A stretch of DNA of 64,000 nt from Caulobacter sp. BK020 (GTDB lineage: Bacteria > Pseudomonadota > Alphaproteobacteria > Caulobacterales > Caulobacteraceae), in the NCBI RefSeq assembly GCF_004342605.1, contig NZ_SLZL01000005.1, forward strand, positions 186,001 through 250,000, given 5' to 3'. Below the pieces are notes generated by a model. The model did not search any database. It worked only from the letters and a program-made list of their open reading frames with translations, and was not told where the DNA came from. Both the position numbers and the translations under genes were made by a program. This document shows, in pieces, positions 51,909 to 61,779 of the stretch. Each line of letters opens with the position of its first letter. The first letter of the stretch is position 1.

Positions 51909-53414
51909 ATGACCGACCACCGCCTGCGCAGGATCGTCATCGTCGGCGGCGGCACGGCCGGCTGGATGACGGCGGCGGCGCTGGGCCGCTTCCTGAAGGA
52001 CGGCCGCACCCAGGTGACCCTGGTCGAGTCCGAGGAGATCGGCACGATCGGGGTCGGCGAATCCACCATTCCGCAGATCAACATCTTCAATCGGATGCTG
52101 GGCCTGGACGAGAACGAGTTCGTCCGCCGCACCAAGGCGACCTTCAAGCTGGCCATCGACTTCGTCGACTGGAAACAGATCGGTCACCGCTACTACCATC
52201 CGTTCGGCCCCTACGGCCTGGACATGGAGGGGGTGTCGTTCCACGCCTACTGGCTGCGCCTGAACGCCATGGGCGAGGCCGCCGACCTGACCGAATATTC
52301 ACTGCAGGCCCTGGCCTCGGCCCAGGGCAAGTTCATGCGGGCCAACGGCCAGCGCAACTCGCCGCTGGGCACGCTGTCCCACGCCTATCACATCGACGCC
52401 GGCCTCTACGCCCTGTTCCTGCGCGAGTACGCCGAACAGCGCGGGGTGGCCCGCCAGGAGGGCCGGATCGTCGAGGTCCACCAGCGCGTCGAAGACGGGT
52501 TCATTGAGGCCGTGACCCTGCAGAGCGGCCAGCGGGTCGAGGGCGATCTGTTCATCGACTGCTCGGGGTTCCGCGGCCTGCTGATCGAGCAGACCCTGAA
52601 GACCGGCTTCGAGGACTGGTCCCATTGGCTGCTGAACGACCGGGCCGTTGCCGTGCCCTGCGCGCTGGCCGGTTCGCGTCAGCCGGTGACCCGCGCCACC
52701 GCCCGCCCGACCGGCTGGCAATGGCGCATTCCGCTGCAGCACCGCCTGGGCAACGGCTACGCCTATTCCAGCGCGCACGTCAGCGACGACGAGGCGACCG
52801 CCGACCTGCTGGCCAATCTGGACGGCGTCCCGCTGCGTGACCCGTTCACCCTGCGCTTCACGGCGGGTCGGCGGAAGAAGAGCTGGAACAAGAACGTCGT
52901 GGCCATCGGCCTGTCGGCCGGCTTCATGGAGCCGCTGGAGAGCCAGAGCATCCACCTGATCCAGGTCGGGATCGCGCGCCTGCTGGCCATGTTTCCCGAC
53001 CGGCGGTTCCAGACCCCCGACATCGACCGCTACAACCGGGTGATGCAGTTCGAGTACGAGACGATCCGCGACTTCCTGATCCTGCATTTCCACGTCACCC
53101 GGCGCAACGACACGCCATACTGGGACTATCTGCGCGAGATGCCGATCCCAGACTACCTAGCCGACAAGATGGCGGTGTTCCAAAGCTATGGCCGGGTGTT
53201 CCGCGAGAACGAGGAGCTGTTCACCGACACCAGCTGGTTCGCGGTGATGGTTGGCCAAGGGCTGGAGCCGCGGGGCCACGACCCGATGGCCGACGTGATG
53301 TCGGACGACGAGCTGCGCGCCCGGATGGCCAACATCCACGCCGTCATCGCCAAGTCGGCCCAGGCCATGCCCGACCACATGCGCTTCATCGCCGAAAACT
53401 GCGCGGCGGCCTGA
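51909..53414 (+). CDS. Flavin-dependent halogenase-like protein 4
   Basis: A 501-residue PF04820 protein. FAD motif VGGGTAGW, GVGESTIP (Ser for the usual Ala), Lys80 in ATFKLAIDFVDW, GWQWRIPLQHRLGNGYAYSS and FMEPLESQSIHLIQ with the catalytic Glu. The substitutions in the substrate loop (STIP, ESQS) suggest a different substrate pocket from its neighbours. It is the last gene of the array. No forward-strand terminator is obvious; the downstream hairpin at 53523 has its U-tract on the other strand. Confidence 0.88.
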   Translation: MTDHRLRRIVIVGGGTAGWMTAAALGRFLKDGRTQVTLVESEEIGTIGVGESTIPQINIFNRMLGLDENEFVRRTKATFKLAIDFVDWKQIGHRYYHPFGPYGLDMEGVSFHAYWLRLNAMGEAADLTEYSLQALASAQGKFMRANGQRNSPLGTLSHAYHIDAGLYALFLREYAEQRGVARQEGRIVEVHQRVEDGFIEAVTLQSGQRVEGDLFIDCSGFRGLLIEQTLKTGFEDWSHWLLNDRAVAVPCALAGSRQPVTRATARPTGWQWRIPLQHRLGNGYAYSSAHVSDDEATADLLANLDGVPLRDPFTLRFTAGRRKKSWNKNVVAIGLSAGFMEPLESQSIHLIQVGIARLLAMFPDRRFQTPDIDRYNRVMQFEYETIRDFLILHFHVTRRNDTPYWDYLREMPIPDYLADKMAVFQSYGRVFRENEELFTDTSWFAVMVGQGLEPRGHDPMADVMSDDELRARMANIHAVIAKSAQAMPDHMRFIAENCAAA

Positions 53415-53514
53415 GTCGCCCTCATCTGGCGTCCAGAGGTCCGCCACCCGACATCCTACGTCGATGCGGCGATTGCCCACGATTCCGCGTCGGACGAACC
53501 GTTGCGACCTTCTT

Positions 53515-53544
53515 CGAAAAAAGGCCCGGCCATAAGGCCGGGCC
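53515..53544 (-). terminator. Intrinsic terminator of the TonB receptor gene (reverse strand)
   Basis: GGCCCGGCC / GGCCGGGCC with an ATAA loop (53523-53544), followed on the reverse strand by a U-run corresponding to AAAAAAAA on the forward strand (53515-53522). It lies 119 bp beyond the receptor stop. Confidence 0.85.
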
Positions 53545-53662
53545 GGGAAGGAACCAAAAGCAGGCCAAGGTGGCGGGCTTGCCTGACCGGCGCCGGGCCG
53601 CTCGACGAGATTGCCGGCCAGACGTCGAAGCCAGGCGATGTTCGCGCCGAACGCCCGTACCG

Positions 53663-56600
53663 TCAGAAGCTCATGCGCAAGCCAAGCTGATATTGGCGGC
53701 CGGGCTTGTAGTAGGTGAACGTCGCGTTGTCGTACTGGAAGTGCGAGCGCAGCGGTTCATTGGTCAGGTTGATCACGTTGAAAACCACCTGCGGCGCGTT
53801 CGTCACGCCGAAGATCTTGTCCAGATCGTAGCTCGAAGAGAAGTCGGTCTGCTTGTAGTCGTCCGCGAACAGGGCCGCCGAGGTGACGCCGTTCTGGTTG
53901 GCGCCGCTGGACTGAGAACCTTTCCGGTAAGTGTGGCTCAAGCGCAGGCTGACCCCGTTATGTTCATAGTAGCCGGTCAGGTTGTAGGTGTATTTCGCGA
54001 CGCCGTAGGCGATCGCCGGACCATTGCTGGTCTGGTCGACGATGGTGGCGTTGGCGTTGACCCCCAGCCCTTCGACGCCGAACCGGCTGGTCAGGAAGTC
54101 GAGCGGCTGCACCCACTGGAATTCCAGGCCGTTGATCGTCAGCTTGTTGGGCACGTTGATCTGCGACTGGATCTGGACCTGCGCCGCGGTCGGACCGCCG
54201 CGCGAATTGATCGCCGTCTTCTGGGTGTCGTTCAGGGTGTCGTAGGTGATGCCGTACTGGGCCAGATACGAGAACGGCTGGGTCACGACGTTGTTGGTCG
54301 TGAAGCCGGTCAGCGACTTGCGGAAGGCGTTGACCGCGATCACGCCTTCCTGGCCGGTGTAGAACTCGAAGCCCAGGTCGATATTCTTCGAGAAGTACGG
54401 CTTCAGGGCCGAGTTGCCGATGGTGGCCTGGTCGGCCGACGGCGCGCCGAAGCTGACGCCCGGCAGCTGGGCGGCCGGATCCGGACGGGTCATCGTCTCC
54501 GACACCGCCAGACGGGCCACGGCGTGCTCGCTGACGTCGTAGGCGATGTTCCCGGCCGGCAGCCATTTCGAATAGGTGTTCTCGGTGTAGACGAAGTTGA
54601 CCAGGTTCGGATAGCGCGAGCCGTCGGGCAGCTGGGCGCCGCCGGGCAGGGTGTTGCGCGGATCGGCGATCGAGACGCGGCCGCCGATCGTCTGCTCGGT
54701 GTGGACGTAACGGACCCCGACATTGAAGCGCAAATCGCTGTCCAGCACCTGGGTCACGCCGTTCAGCTCGGTGTAGGCTGAACTGTTCTTCTCGTTGATG
54801 TAACCGCCGCTGGCGCCGGTGTTGGAGCCGCCGGTCTCTGGCGTGGCCGCGTGGAGCGCGTCGTAGTTGGTGGCTTTCTTGACCTTGTCCCAGTCGACGG
54901 TGACGAAGCCGGCCGGACCAGGCTTCAAATAGCTGGCCAGGCTGGTCGTCGGGATCAGCGAACCAGCGTAGGTGAGCACCCCGGTCTGTCCGGCCGTGTA
55001 GCCCGTGCCATACCCCGGATAGGTCGGATAGCCGGCCGGCGCCGCGCCCGGCTGGTTCAGGCCCTGGCACGGCGGCTGGCCGTTCGGCGAGGGCAGGTTG
55101 ATGCTGGGGTTGTCGCCGCAGGTCGCGTTCTGCCACGGCTGGGTGTTGTCGTAGCCGCGGATGGTGCGCGAAACGTCGTCGTAGTTGGCGCCGAACTTCA
55201 GGTTCAGCGCCTCGTCGCCCCAGGTGACGACCGCGCGGGCGCCCTTGGTTTCATACCAGCGCTTTTCGTCCTGCATGTTCAGGCGGCCGCCCGTCCAGAC
55301 GAAGTTGGCCGGGTTGTTCAGGTCGACGCTGCTTTTGATCGTCGGAATGCCGTTCGGGTTGTAGGTGTAGTCGACCGTCGTACCGACGCCCAAGGCGGTC
55401 ACCGGGCCGAAGGTCGGGCTTTCGCGGTGGAAGGTGCTCTTGGTGTAGTTGGCCTGGGCCTCGACCTTCAGCTTGTCGCTGATGCGCCACTCGCCGCCCG
55501 GATTGATCCCCCACAGCTCGGTCTTCTCGAGGTAGGGGCGGAACTCCAGGAAGAACTGGGAATTGGCGTAGGTGCCCGACGTGACCGTGCAGCCGGTCGA
55601 GCAGTCGGTCTTGTCGTATTTGGTGTTGGTCGGAATGATCGCGCCGTTGCGCACGATCCAGGCCATGTCTTCGCGCAGCAGGTCGTTCTTCTTGTAGCCG
55701 TACATCCCGTCGACATAGAAGTTCAGGTTGTCGGTCGGCTTCCATTCCAGGCTGGTCACGGCATTGAAACGGTCGCGGCGACCGTACTCGGCCGACGGAC
55801 GGCCAAGGCGCGGCAACAGGCCGTTGTCGATCTGCTGGATCGAGGCGCCAGGGTTGTTGGCCAGCAGGAAGGCCCGGTCGATGACCGTGCCGGCCACCAG
55901 CCCCCCGCCCGCACCGACGGGCACCGTGGCCGGGATCGTCCAGTTACCGCCGCCCGTGGGGTTGCAGCCGCTGGTCGCGCCGCACTGGGCCGCCGACAGG
56001 TTCGGATTGGTGAAGCCGATCGTCTCGTAGCCGCGCGTGTCGGTATGCAGCCGCTGGCCTGAAATCCCGAACAGGACGCCGAAATTGTCCCAGGTCTTGC
56101 TGGCGATCAGGGCCCCCTTCCCGCCCAGTTTGGCCTCGTCTGGCTTCAGGCCTTGGACGCTCATCGTCAGATGCTGGCCGGGCCGATCGAACGGACGGGC
56201 CGAGCGCATGTCGATATTGCCCGCCGCGCCGCCTTCGAGAAGGCTGGCCGAATAGCTCTTGTTCACCGTCAGCTTGGTGAACAGGTCGGTCGGGAAGAAG
56301 CTGAGATCGACCGAGCGGTCCGTGCCCTGGGCGTCGGTCGCCCCCGACGAGGCCACGGCGATCGAAGCGCCGTTCAGCGTGACGTTGGTGAAGTTGGAGC
56401 CCAGCCCCCGGATGGCGACGTTCGTGCCTTCGCCGGTGATGTCGCGGGTGATGGTGATGCCGGGAATCCGGTTGAAGGATTCCGCGATGTTGGAGTCGGG
56501 GAATTTGCCGATGTCTTCGGCGAAGATGGCGTCGGCGAAGCCGGTCGTCTCGCGCTTGGCGACCGTCGACTGCGCCAGGCTGTGGCGGTAGCCCGTTACG

Positions 56601-56752
56601 ACCACTTCCTCGACGGTGTCGCTGTTGGGCGCGCCGGCGGCCGTGGACGGCGCGGACTGGGCGTGGGCCTGTGCGGCGGCCAAGCCAGACAGCATGGTGG
56701 CCCCAAAGAGCGCGGCGCGCGCCACGCGCGAGCATCCCGTAAGCTTTCGCAT
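53663..56752 (-). CDS. TonB-dependent receptor, large carbohydrate type
   Basis: A 1029-residue outer-membrane receptor. The ATG at 56752 has a GGGAGG Shine-Dalgarno and gives a signal peptide ending near QAHAQ. The TonB box is VEEVVVTGYRHSL and the plug contains GKFPDSNIAESFNRIPGITITRDITGEGTNVAIRGLGSNFTNVTLNG, typical of the second large Caulobacter receptor class. The barrel ends YQLGLRMSF. There is a xyl-box-like motif 228 bp upstream and a 23-bp palindrome. It is likely a receptor for glucuronoxylan fragments because the next gene upstream on the same strand is alpha-glucuronidase. Confidence 0.93.
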   Translation of the reverse strand: MRKLTGCSRVARAALFGATMLSGLAAAQAHAQSAPSTAAGAPNSDTVEEVVVTGYRHSLAQSTVAKRETTGFADAIFAEDIGKFPDSNIAESFNRIPGITITRDITGEGTNVAIRGLGSNFTNVTLNGASIAVASSGATDAQGTDRSVDLSFFPTDLFTKLTVNKSYSASLLEGGAAGNIDMRSARPFDRPGQHLTMSVQGLKPDEAKLGGKGALIASKTWDNFGVLFGISGQRLHTDTRGYETIGFTNPNLSAAQCGATSGCNPTGGGNWTIPATVPVGAGGGLVAGTVIDRAFLLANNPGASIQQIDNGLLPRLGRPSAEYGRRDRFNAVTSLEWKPTDNLNFYVDGMYGYKKNDLLREDMAWIVRNGAIIPTNTKYDKTDCSTGCTVTSGTYANSQFFLEFRPYLEKTELWGINPGGEWRISDKLKVEAQANYTKSTFHRESPTFGPVTALGVGTTVDYTYNPNGIPTIKSSVDLNNPANFVWTGGRLNMQDEKRWYETKGARAVVTWGDEALNLKFGANYDDVSRTIRGYDNTQPWQNATCGDNPSINLPSPNGQPPCQGLNQPGAAPAGYPTYPGYGTGYTAGQTGVLTYAGSLIPTTSLASYLKPGPAGFVTVDWDKVKKATNYDALHAATPETGGSNTGASGGYINEKNSSAYTELNGVTQVLDSDLRFNVGVRYVHTEQTIGGRVSIADPRNTLPGGAQLPDGSRYPNLVNFVYTENTYSKWLPAGNIAYDVSEHAVARLAVSETMTRPDPAAQLPGVSFGAPSADQATIGNSALKPYFSKNIDLGFEFYTGQEGVIAVNAFRKSLTGFTTNNVVTQPFSYLAQYGITYDTLNDTQKTAINSRGGPTAAQVQIQSQINVPNKLTINGLEFQWVQPLDFLTSRFGVEGLGVNANATIVDQTSNGPAIAYGVAKYTYNLTGYYEHNGVSLRLSHTYRKGSQSSGANQNGVTSAALFADDYKQTDFSSSYDLDKIFGVTNAPQVVFNVINLTNEPLRSHFQYDNATFTYYKPGRQYQLGLRMSF

Positions 56753-56876
56753 CCAATTGCCTCCCAATGCGGGCGCGTCGCTTCGCGCCTGTTTTTGTTA
56801 TCGGCGTGGCCGGCCACGCGTCGTCGAACCATTTCGCCGCCGGAACATGCAGTCAACAATGGTAACCCGAGAGGAC

Positions 56877-56899
56877 AGATCACTCTTAAGCAGTGATCT
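56877..56899. promoter_or_regulatory. 23-bp palindrome upstream of the TonB receptor
   Basis: Perfect 8-bp arms AGATCACT and AGTGATCT with a 7-nt spacer, 125 bp upstream of the receptor start. The size suits a dimeric repressor of GntR or LacI type. It is not related to the xyl-box motif nearby. Confidence 0.45.
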
Positions 56900-56979
56900 T
56901 ACCTTTCGGGGTGAGAACATCGTTATTTTTCAGGGGATTGCGCTGCGACACCCTGAAATGGGTGACGATCGAGGCAAAT

Positions 56980-56991
56980 GTTAGCGGTACC
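56980..56991. promoter_or_regulatory. xyl-box-like motif upstream of the TonB receptor
   Basis: GTTAGCGGTACC, 228 bp upstream of the receptor start. It shares TAGCGGTA with the copies at 47092, 47163, 59470 and 59556. The rest of the 522-bp gap (56753-57274) holds no gene that I can see. Confidence 0.5.
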
Positions 56992-57274
56992 GATTCCGGA
57001 TAGGCGTGTGATTTTTGCCACAATACGCCCAGGCCAATCGCGCTTAAAAATCTCGAAATGGCCAAATTGTCCTGGACACATACCAAGGGATTCTGCGACC
57101 GACCGGGCCATGACGCGCGGCGGCGCCCCGCCGCGCGCGGCCGGCGAAGGCGAATTTCAGCCTATCTAGCCCGCGATTGACCTGGCCCGCCCCAGGCCCA
57201 GGTCGGCGCCTGTGGCCGCCCACGCCGCCTCGACGACCCAGCCCCCAAAGGGCGTAACAACGCCCCTCGCCCCC

Positions 57275-59407
57275 TCACCCTCCCCCCGGCGCGTAGGGAA
57301 AGTTCAGGCTCTCGTAATAGTCCAGCGAATGGGCCGGCGGCGCCTCGCCAGCCGGCAGCGGCAGGCCCGAGAAGGTCTGGAAATAGGCGATCGAGGCGTC
57401 GCGCCACCACTGGGCTTCGTTGCGCTGGATGGCCAGGAAGTCGGCGACCTGGGCGTGGCGTTCGGGATCGACATAGGGCGCCAGATCCGCCCAGGTCCGG
57501 CCCATGCCGGCGACATACGACACCCCGCGCGAATAGTGGCCCACCAAGCCGTCCCACAGGGTCTGGCCCGACTTTAGGCGGTAGGTCCACGGCAGGTGGT
57601 GGAACCACAGCAGGTCCTTCTCGTCGATGCTCTTCAGGTCAGAGAATCGCTTGGCCACCACGGGAGCGTACTGGGCGACGGCGTTGCTGCCGGCGGCGGT
57701 GCGGTCGAAGCCGATCCCGTCCTTGCCGGCCTTGGCGTAGTAGACGCTGGTCCAGTCGGCGCGCTCGCCGCCGCTCACCCACGGGCCCGGACCATAGTGA
57801 TGGCTGCGGCCCATCTGGTGATGCAGGCCCAGCGGCGTCATGTAGTCCACCGCCGCCTCGCGCGAGCCCATCATCATCGCCACGGCGGGCTCGACAAAGC
57901 GGGGGTCGGTCGAGAAGGTCATCTTCGCCCAGTCGGCGGCGATGTCCTTGGTGGAAGCCTCCGGATCCCAAGCCAGGCGGCCGAACACGTACCAGTTGGC
58001 CTGGTCGAACTGCGAGCCTGACCAATTGCGGTCGCGGCCGATATTGGCGACCCCGGCCATCAGGGTCTCTCGCCGGCCATCGAGCGAGCCGTCCACCACC
58101 CTGGCCACGGTCGAGCCCGGCCCGCGGCCGTAGGTGTCCGACTTCAGGGTCTCTTCGTACAGCGGGCCCAGATAGACCAGGTGGGTGGCGAAGCCGAGAT
58201 ATTCCTTGGTGATCTGGAACTCCATACCGAGGTTGGTTTTCGGCATCGCCCCGAACAGCGGGTGGAACGGCTCGCGCGGCTGGAAGTCGATGGCCCCGTT
58301 CTTGACCTGGACGATGACGTTGTCGCGGAACTGGCCGTCGAACGGCTTGAACTCGCCGTAGCCCTGCTTGGCGCGGTCGTCAGGCTGCTCGTGCGAATAG
58401 ACAAAGGCCCGCCACATCACGATCCCGCCGTGCGGCCCCACCGCGTCGGCCAGCATGTTCGCCCCGTCGACATGGGTGCGGCCATAGTCCTGCGGGCCGG
58501 GCTGGCCCTCGGAATTGGCCTTGACCAGGAAGCCGCCGAAGTCGGGAATGGCCTTGTAGATCTCGTCGGCCTTGGCCTTCCAGAAGGCGCGAACGGCCGG
58601 GTCCAGGGGATCGGCGGTCTTCAGCCCGCCGATCTCGATCGGGGCCGAGAAGCGGGCCGACAGATAGACCTTGATCCCATAGGGCCGGAAGACGTCGGCC
58701 AGGGCCGCGGCCTTGGCGATATAGGGCGCGGTCAGGCTGTCGGCCTTGGCGTTGACGTTATTCAGGACCGCACCGTTGATGCCGATCGAGGCGTTGGCCC
58801 GGGCGTAGTCCACGTAGCGGGGATCCCTGTAGTCCGGCAGCTTCCACCAGTCCCACAAGGATTGGCCAGCATAGCCGCGCTCGACGGAGCCATTCAGGTT
58901 GTCCCAGTGGTTCAGCAGGCGGTGGCGGACCTTGGGCGCCGACAGGATGTCCAGCTTGTCGACGCCCTGCCCCGTCTGGACCAGGCGCAGATAGTGGAAG
59001 ACGCCGTACAGCACGCCGATGTCGCTATTGCCGGCGATGACCGTGGTCTTGCCCACGGTTCGGATCAGGTAGCCTTCCTCAGCGGCGCCCTTCAGCGGCA
59101 GGTTCAGGGCGGCGACGGCCGGGGAACCTGCCGGCGTGCCCAGCAGGATCGAGGGACCGTCCGGCGAGGGAGCGCCGCCGGTCAGGCCGTCCAGTCCGCG
59201 CTGGAGTTCGGCGCGCGCGATCCTCAGGGTCGGGGTGTCGGCGACGGGCGCGATCGTCGGCGGCTCCGACCGCTGGGCCGCCGGCAGCGGCCGATAGCGC
59301 AGCCACAGGTCATAGCCGTCCTCGGCGCGAGCCGCCGGCCCCGCCAGGGTCGCCGAAACCAGGCCGGCCGCCAGGCAAAGCCCACGCATGAAGGACGCAA
59401 GACGCAT
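57275..59407 (-). CDS. aguA: GH67 alpha-glucuronidase
   Basis: Removes 4-O-methyl-D-glucuronic acid from the non-reducing end of aldouronic oligosaccharides. The 710-residue protein has a signal peptide (cleavage near ARAED, residue 28), so it is periplasmic. The N-terminal GH67 domain is followed by the (beta/alpha)8 core with [23 protein letters not shown] (Glu), [21 protein letters not shown] (Asp) and [13 protein letters not shown] (Glu), the catalytic acids of the family, and a C-terminal helical domain with [29 protein letters not shown]. It is divergent from the mannonate dehydratase gene, linking side-chain removal with glucuronate catabolism. Confidence 0.95.
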   Translation of the reverse strand: MRLASFMRGLCLAAGLVSATLAGPAARAEDGYDLWLRYRPLPAAQRSEPPTIAPVADTPTLRIARAELQRGLDGLTGGAPSPDGPSILLGTPAGSPAVAALNLPLKGAAEEGYLIRTVGKTTVIAGNSDIGVLYGVFHYLRLVQTGQGVDKLDILSAPKVRHRLLNHWDNLNGSVERGYAGQSLWDWWKLPDYRDPRYVDYARANASIGINGAVLNNVNAKADSLTAPYIAKAAALADVFRPYGIKVYLSARFSAPIEIGGLKTADPLDPAVRAFWKAKADEIYKAIPDFGGFLVKANSEGQPGPQDYGRTHVDGANMLADAVGPHGGIVMWRAFVYSHEQPDDRAKQGYGEFKPFDGQFRDNVIVQVKNGAIDFQPREPFHPLFGAMPKTNLGMEFQITKEYLGFATHLVYLGPLYEETLKSDTYGRGPGSTVARVVDGSLDGRRETLMAGVANIGRDRNWSGSQFDQANWYVFGRLAWDPEASTKDIAADWAKMTFSTDPRFVEPAVAMMMGSREAAVDYMTPLGLHHQMGRSHHYGPGPWVSGGERADWTSVYYAKAGKDGIGFDRTAAGSNAVAQYAPVVAKRFSDLKSIDEKDLLWFHHLPWTYRLKSGQTLWDGLVGHYSRGVSYVAGMGRTWADLAPYVDPERHAQVADFLAIQRNEAQWWRDASIAYFQTFSGLPLPAGEAPPAHSLDYYESLNFPYAPGGG

Positions 59408-59469
59408 GTTTTCTCCCTGGCGAGACCTTGCCGCGCGACGCGAGGAAGCGCGACGACCTTTTATCCCGT

Positions 59470-59481
59470 GATACCGCTACC
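59470..59481. promoter_or_regulatory. xyl-box-like motif before alpha-glucuronidase
   Basis: GATACCGCTACC, 63 bp upstream of the aguA start. It has the same TACCGCTACC core as the copies at 47092 and 59556. Confidence 0.55.
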
Positions 59482-59511
59482 TCCACAGAAGGTCGAGACA
59501 CCAAATGCCGG

Positions 59512-59522
59512 TGGTCAGACCA
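59512..59522. promoter_or_regulatory. FadR/UxuR-type GntR operator
   Basis: TGGTCAGACCA is a perfect 11-bp palindrome matching the FCD-GntR consensus TGGTCNGACCA. It is central in the aguA-manD divergent region. The GntR gene downstream of manD is the obvious candidate ligand-responsive repressor. Confidence 0.6.
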
Positions 59523-59527
59523 ATAGG

Positions 59528-59567
59528 TTGACAACCGGCCCGTGTGATTTAGACCGATACCGCTACC
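59528..59567 (+). promoter_or_regulatory. Promoter and xyl-box-like motif of the mannonate dehydratase gene
   Basis: TTGACA at 59528-59533, then a GATTTA-like -10 at about 59546, and GATACCGCTACC (59556-59567) immediately downstream, where a bound repressor would block initiation. The start codon is at 59603. Confidence 0.5.
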
Positions 59568-59602
59568 ATCCGATCCAACGGTCGGATCAACGAAAGCGTC
59601 CC

Positions 59603-60814
59603 ATGCCCAAGATCACCGCCGCCAAGGTCATCGTCACCTGCCCCGGACGAAACTTCGTCACCCTGAAGATCGAGACCAGCGACGGGGTCCACGGCGTCGG
59701 GGACGCCACGCTGAACGGGCGTGAGCTGGCGGTGGCCAGCTACCTGACTGACCACGTCATCCCCTGCCTGATCGGCCGCGACGCCCATCAGATCGAGGAC
59801 ATCTGGCAGTACCTGTACAGGGGCGCCTACTGGCGGCGCGGTCCGGTGACCATGGCCGCCATCGCCGCTGTCGACATGGCCCTGTGGGACATCAAGGCCA
59901 AGATCGCCGGCCTGCCGCTGTACCAGCTGCTGGGCGGCGCCTGCCGCACGGGCGTGATGGTCTACGGCCACGCCAACGGCGCGACGGTCGAGGAGACCCT
60001 GGAAAACGCCGCGATCTACGCCGCCCAGGGCTACAAGGCCATCCGCCTGCAGTCGGGCGTGCCCGGCCTGAAGGGCGTCTACGGCGTCTCCAAGGACAGG
60101 TTCTTCTACGAGCCGGCCGACAGCGACCTGCCGACCGAAAGCCTGTGGTCGACCGAGAAGTACCTGCGCAGCGCCCCCGGCCTGTTCGAGGCGGCCCGCG
60201 ACGCGCTGGGCTGGGACGTGCACCTGCTGCACGACGTGCACCACCGCCTCACCCCGATCGAGGCCGGCCGCCTGGGCAAGGACCTGGAACCGTACCGCCC
60301 CTTCTGGATGGAGGACGCCGTCCCGGCCGAGAACCAGGCCAGCTTCCGCATCATCCGCCAGCACACCACCACGCCCCTGGCCGTGGGCGAGGTGTTCAAC
60401 GCGATCTGGGACTGCAAGCAGCTGATCGAAGAGCAGCTGATCGACTACATCCGTGCGACCGTGGTGCACGCCGGCGGCATCACCCACCTGCGCAAGATCG
60501 CCAGCTTCGCCGACCTGCACCACGTGCGCACCGGCTGCCACGGGGCCACCGACCTGTCGCCGGTCTGCATGGCCGCCGCCCTGCACTTCGACCTGTCGAT
60601 CCCCAATTTCGGCGTCCAGGAATACATGCGCCACACCGAGGCCACCGACGCGGTGTTCCCCCACGCCTACAGCTTCGCGGACGGCATGCTGCATCCGGGC
60701 GAGGCGATCGGCCTGGGCGTCGACATCGACGAGGCCGAAGCGGCCAAGTATCCCTACAAGCGCGCCTACCTGCCGATCGCCCGCCGCGAGGACGGCTCGA
60801 TGCACGATTGGTGA
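59603..60814 (+). CDS. manD: D-mannonate dehydratase, enolase superfamily (ManD)
   Basis: Dehydrates D-mannonate to 2-keto-3-deoxygluconate in glucuronate catabolism. The 403-residue protein fits ManD in length. Barrel metal ligands are visible as Asp in [11 protein letters not shown], Glu in [12 protein letters not shown] and Glu in [12 protein letters not shown]; the two histidines of HDVHHR and the HGATDLSP loop are typical of the active ManD subgroup. The start is the ATG at 59603. It is divergent from aguA, with two xyl-box-like motifs and a FadR-type palindrome between. Some ManD homologues are inactive or act on gluconate, but the context favours mannonate. Confidence 0.93.
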   Translation: MPKITAAKVIVTCPGRNFVTLKIETSDGVHGVGDATLNGRELAVASYLTDHVIPCLIGRDAHQIEDIWQYLYRGAYWRRGPVTMAAIAAVDMALWDIKAKIAGLPLYQLLGGACRTGVMVYGHANGATVEETLENAAIYAAQGYKAIRLQSGVPGLKGVYGVSKDRFFYEPADSDLPTESLWSTEKYLRSAPGLFEAARDALGWDVHLLHDVHHRLTPIEAGRLGKDLEPYRPFWMEDAVPAENQASFRIIRQHTTTPLAVGEVFNAIWDCKQLIEEQLIDYIRATVVHAGGITHLRKIASFADLHHVRTGCHGATDLSPVCMAAALHFDLSIPNFGVQEYMRHTEATDAVFPHAYSFADGMLHPGEAIGLGVDIDEAEAAKYPYKRAYLPIARREDGSMHDW

Positions 60815-60846
60815 CGTCGTCACGACGCGGTTGGCGACAATCGCCG

Positions 60847-60877
60847 GGCTTTGGCGTTGGACGCCAAAAATAGCCCG
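60847..60877. terminator. Hairpin between manD and the GntR gene
   Basis: GGGCTTTGGCGT faces ACGCCAAAAATAGCCC, with a TGG loop and an AAAAA bulge. It may terminate manD partially or serve as an operator for the following GntR gene. I cannot choose between them. Confidence 0.45.
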
Positions 60878-60953
60878 CGCGGCCCGGGTCGGCTATGCTA
60901 TCGCGAGTTCGAAGAGGCCTTTCAGGCCGCCGCCGAGAAACTGACGAAGACCC

Positions 60954-61706
60954 ATGGCCGAGAACGTCAAGCTCTACCGCCGTATCGCCGACTCGATCGC
61001 CGACGCCATCGAGGGCGGCCAATACAAGCTTGGCGACCGCCTGCCCACCGAACGCGAACTGGCCGAGCAGTTCGGGGTCAGCCGCCCCACCCTTCGCGAA
61101 GCGATGATCGCCCTGGAAATGCTGGGCATGATCGAGGCCCGCCATGGCCTGGGCATCTATGTCACCGGCGACGTCCGCCCCGTCACCTCGGCCAGCGCCG
61201 AGCCCGCCTTCGAGATCGGCGCGTTCGAGCTGATCGAGGCCCGCCGCCTGTTCGAGGGCGAAGCCGCCGCCCTGGCCGCCACCGCCATCACCGACGACCA
61301 GGTCCGCGAGCTGGAGGCGCTGATGGAGCGCATGGCTCGCGAGGAGGAGATCCAGGGCGAGGACGCCGACCGCGAGTTCCACATGGTCATCGCCCGCGCC
61401 TCGGGCAACGGCGCGATCATCGCCACGATCGAGAACCTGTGGGACTGGCGCAACCGCTCGCCCCTGGCCCGCAACATCCTGACCCGGGCGCGCGGCATGG
61501 GGCTGGAACCCCGCATCGTCGAGCATCGCCGGGTGTTCGAGGCCCTGAAGGCCCGCGACCCCGCCGCGGCGCGCCAGGCCATGCGCGACCACCTGGAGCG
61601 GGTCATCGACCATCTGCTGCACGCCACCGAGACCGAGGCCGTCGAGCGGGCCCGCCAGGAAACCGGCGCCCGCCGCAGCGCCATCGCCAAGCGCGTGGCG
61701 ATCTGA
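60954..61706 (+). CDS. GntR-family regulator, FCD domain (UxuR/ExuR-like)
   Basis: A 250-residue regulator. The winged helix is ENVKLYRRIADSIADAIEGG followed by LPTERELAEQFGVSRPTLREAMIALEMLGMIE, a classic FadR-subfamily HTH. The C-terminal FCD domain (about 95-225) contains the metal-coordinating motif elements DREFHMVIARASGNGAI and EHRRVFEALKARDPAAARQAMRDHLE. It follows manD by 140 bp on the same strand. Regulators of this class respond to hexuronates or aldonates; the palindromes at 59512 and 47304 are likely targets. Confidence 0.9.
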   Translation: MAENVKLYRRIADSIADAIEGGQYKLGDRLPTERELAEQFGVSRPTLREAMIALEMLGMIEARHGLGIYVTGDVRPVTSASAEPAFEIGAFELIEARRLFEGEAAALAATAITDDQVRELEALMERMAREEEIQGEDADREFHMVIARASGNGAIIATIENLWDWRNRSPLARNILTRARGMGLEPRIVEHRRVFEALKARDPAAARQAMRDHLERVIDHLLHATETEAVERARQETGARRSAIAKRVAI

Positions 61707-61779
61707 CGGTCACGATGATCTTCATCGCCCTGACCGCCTTTCCGCCCAAAGCCAATATTGGAAGCGTCGCTTGGGGCGT

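Noticed and set aside
58181..59602. Long upstream extension of the mannonate dehydratase frame
   Set aside because: Overlaps aguA antisense; ManD homologues start at the ATG at 59603 with a promoter just before it.
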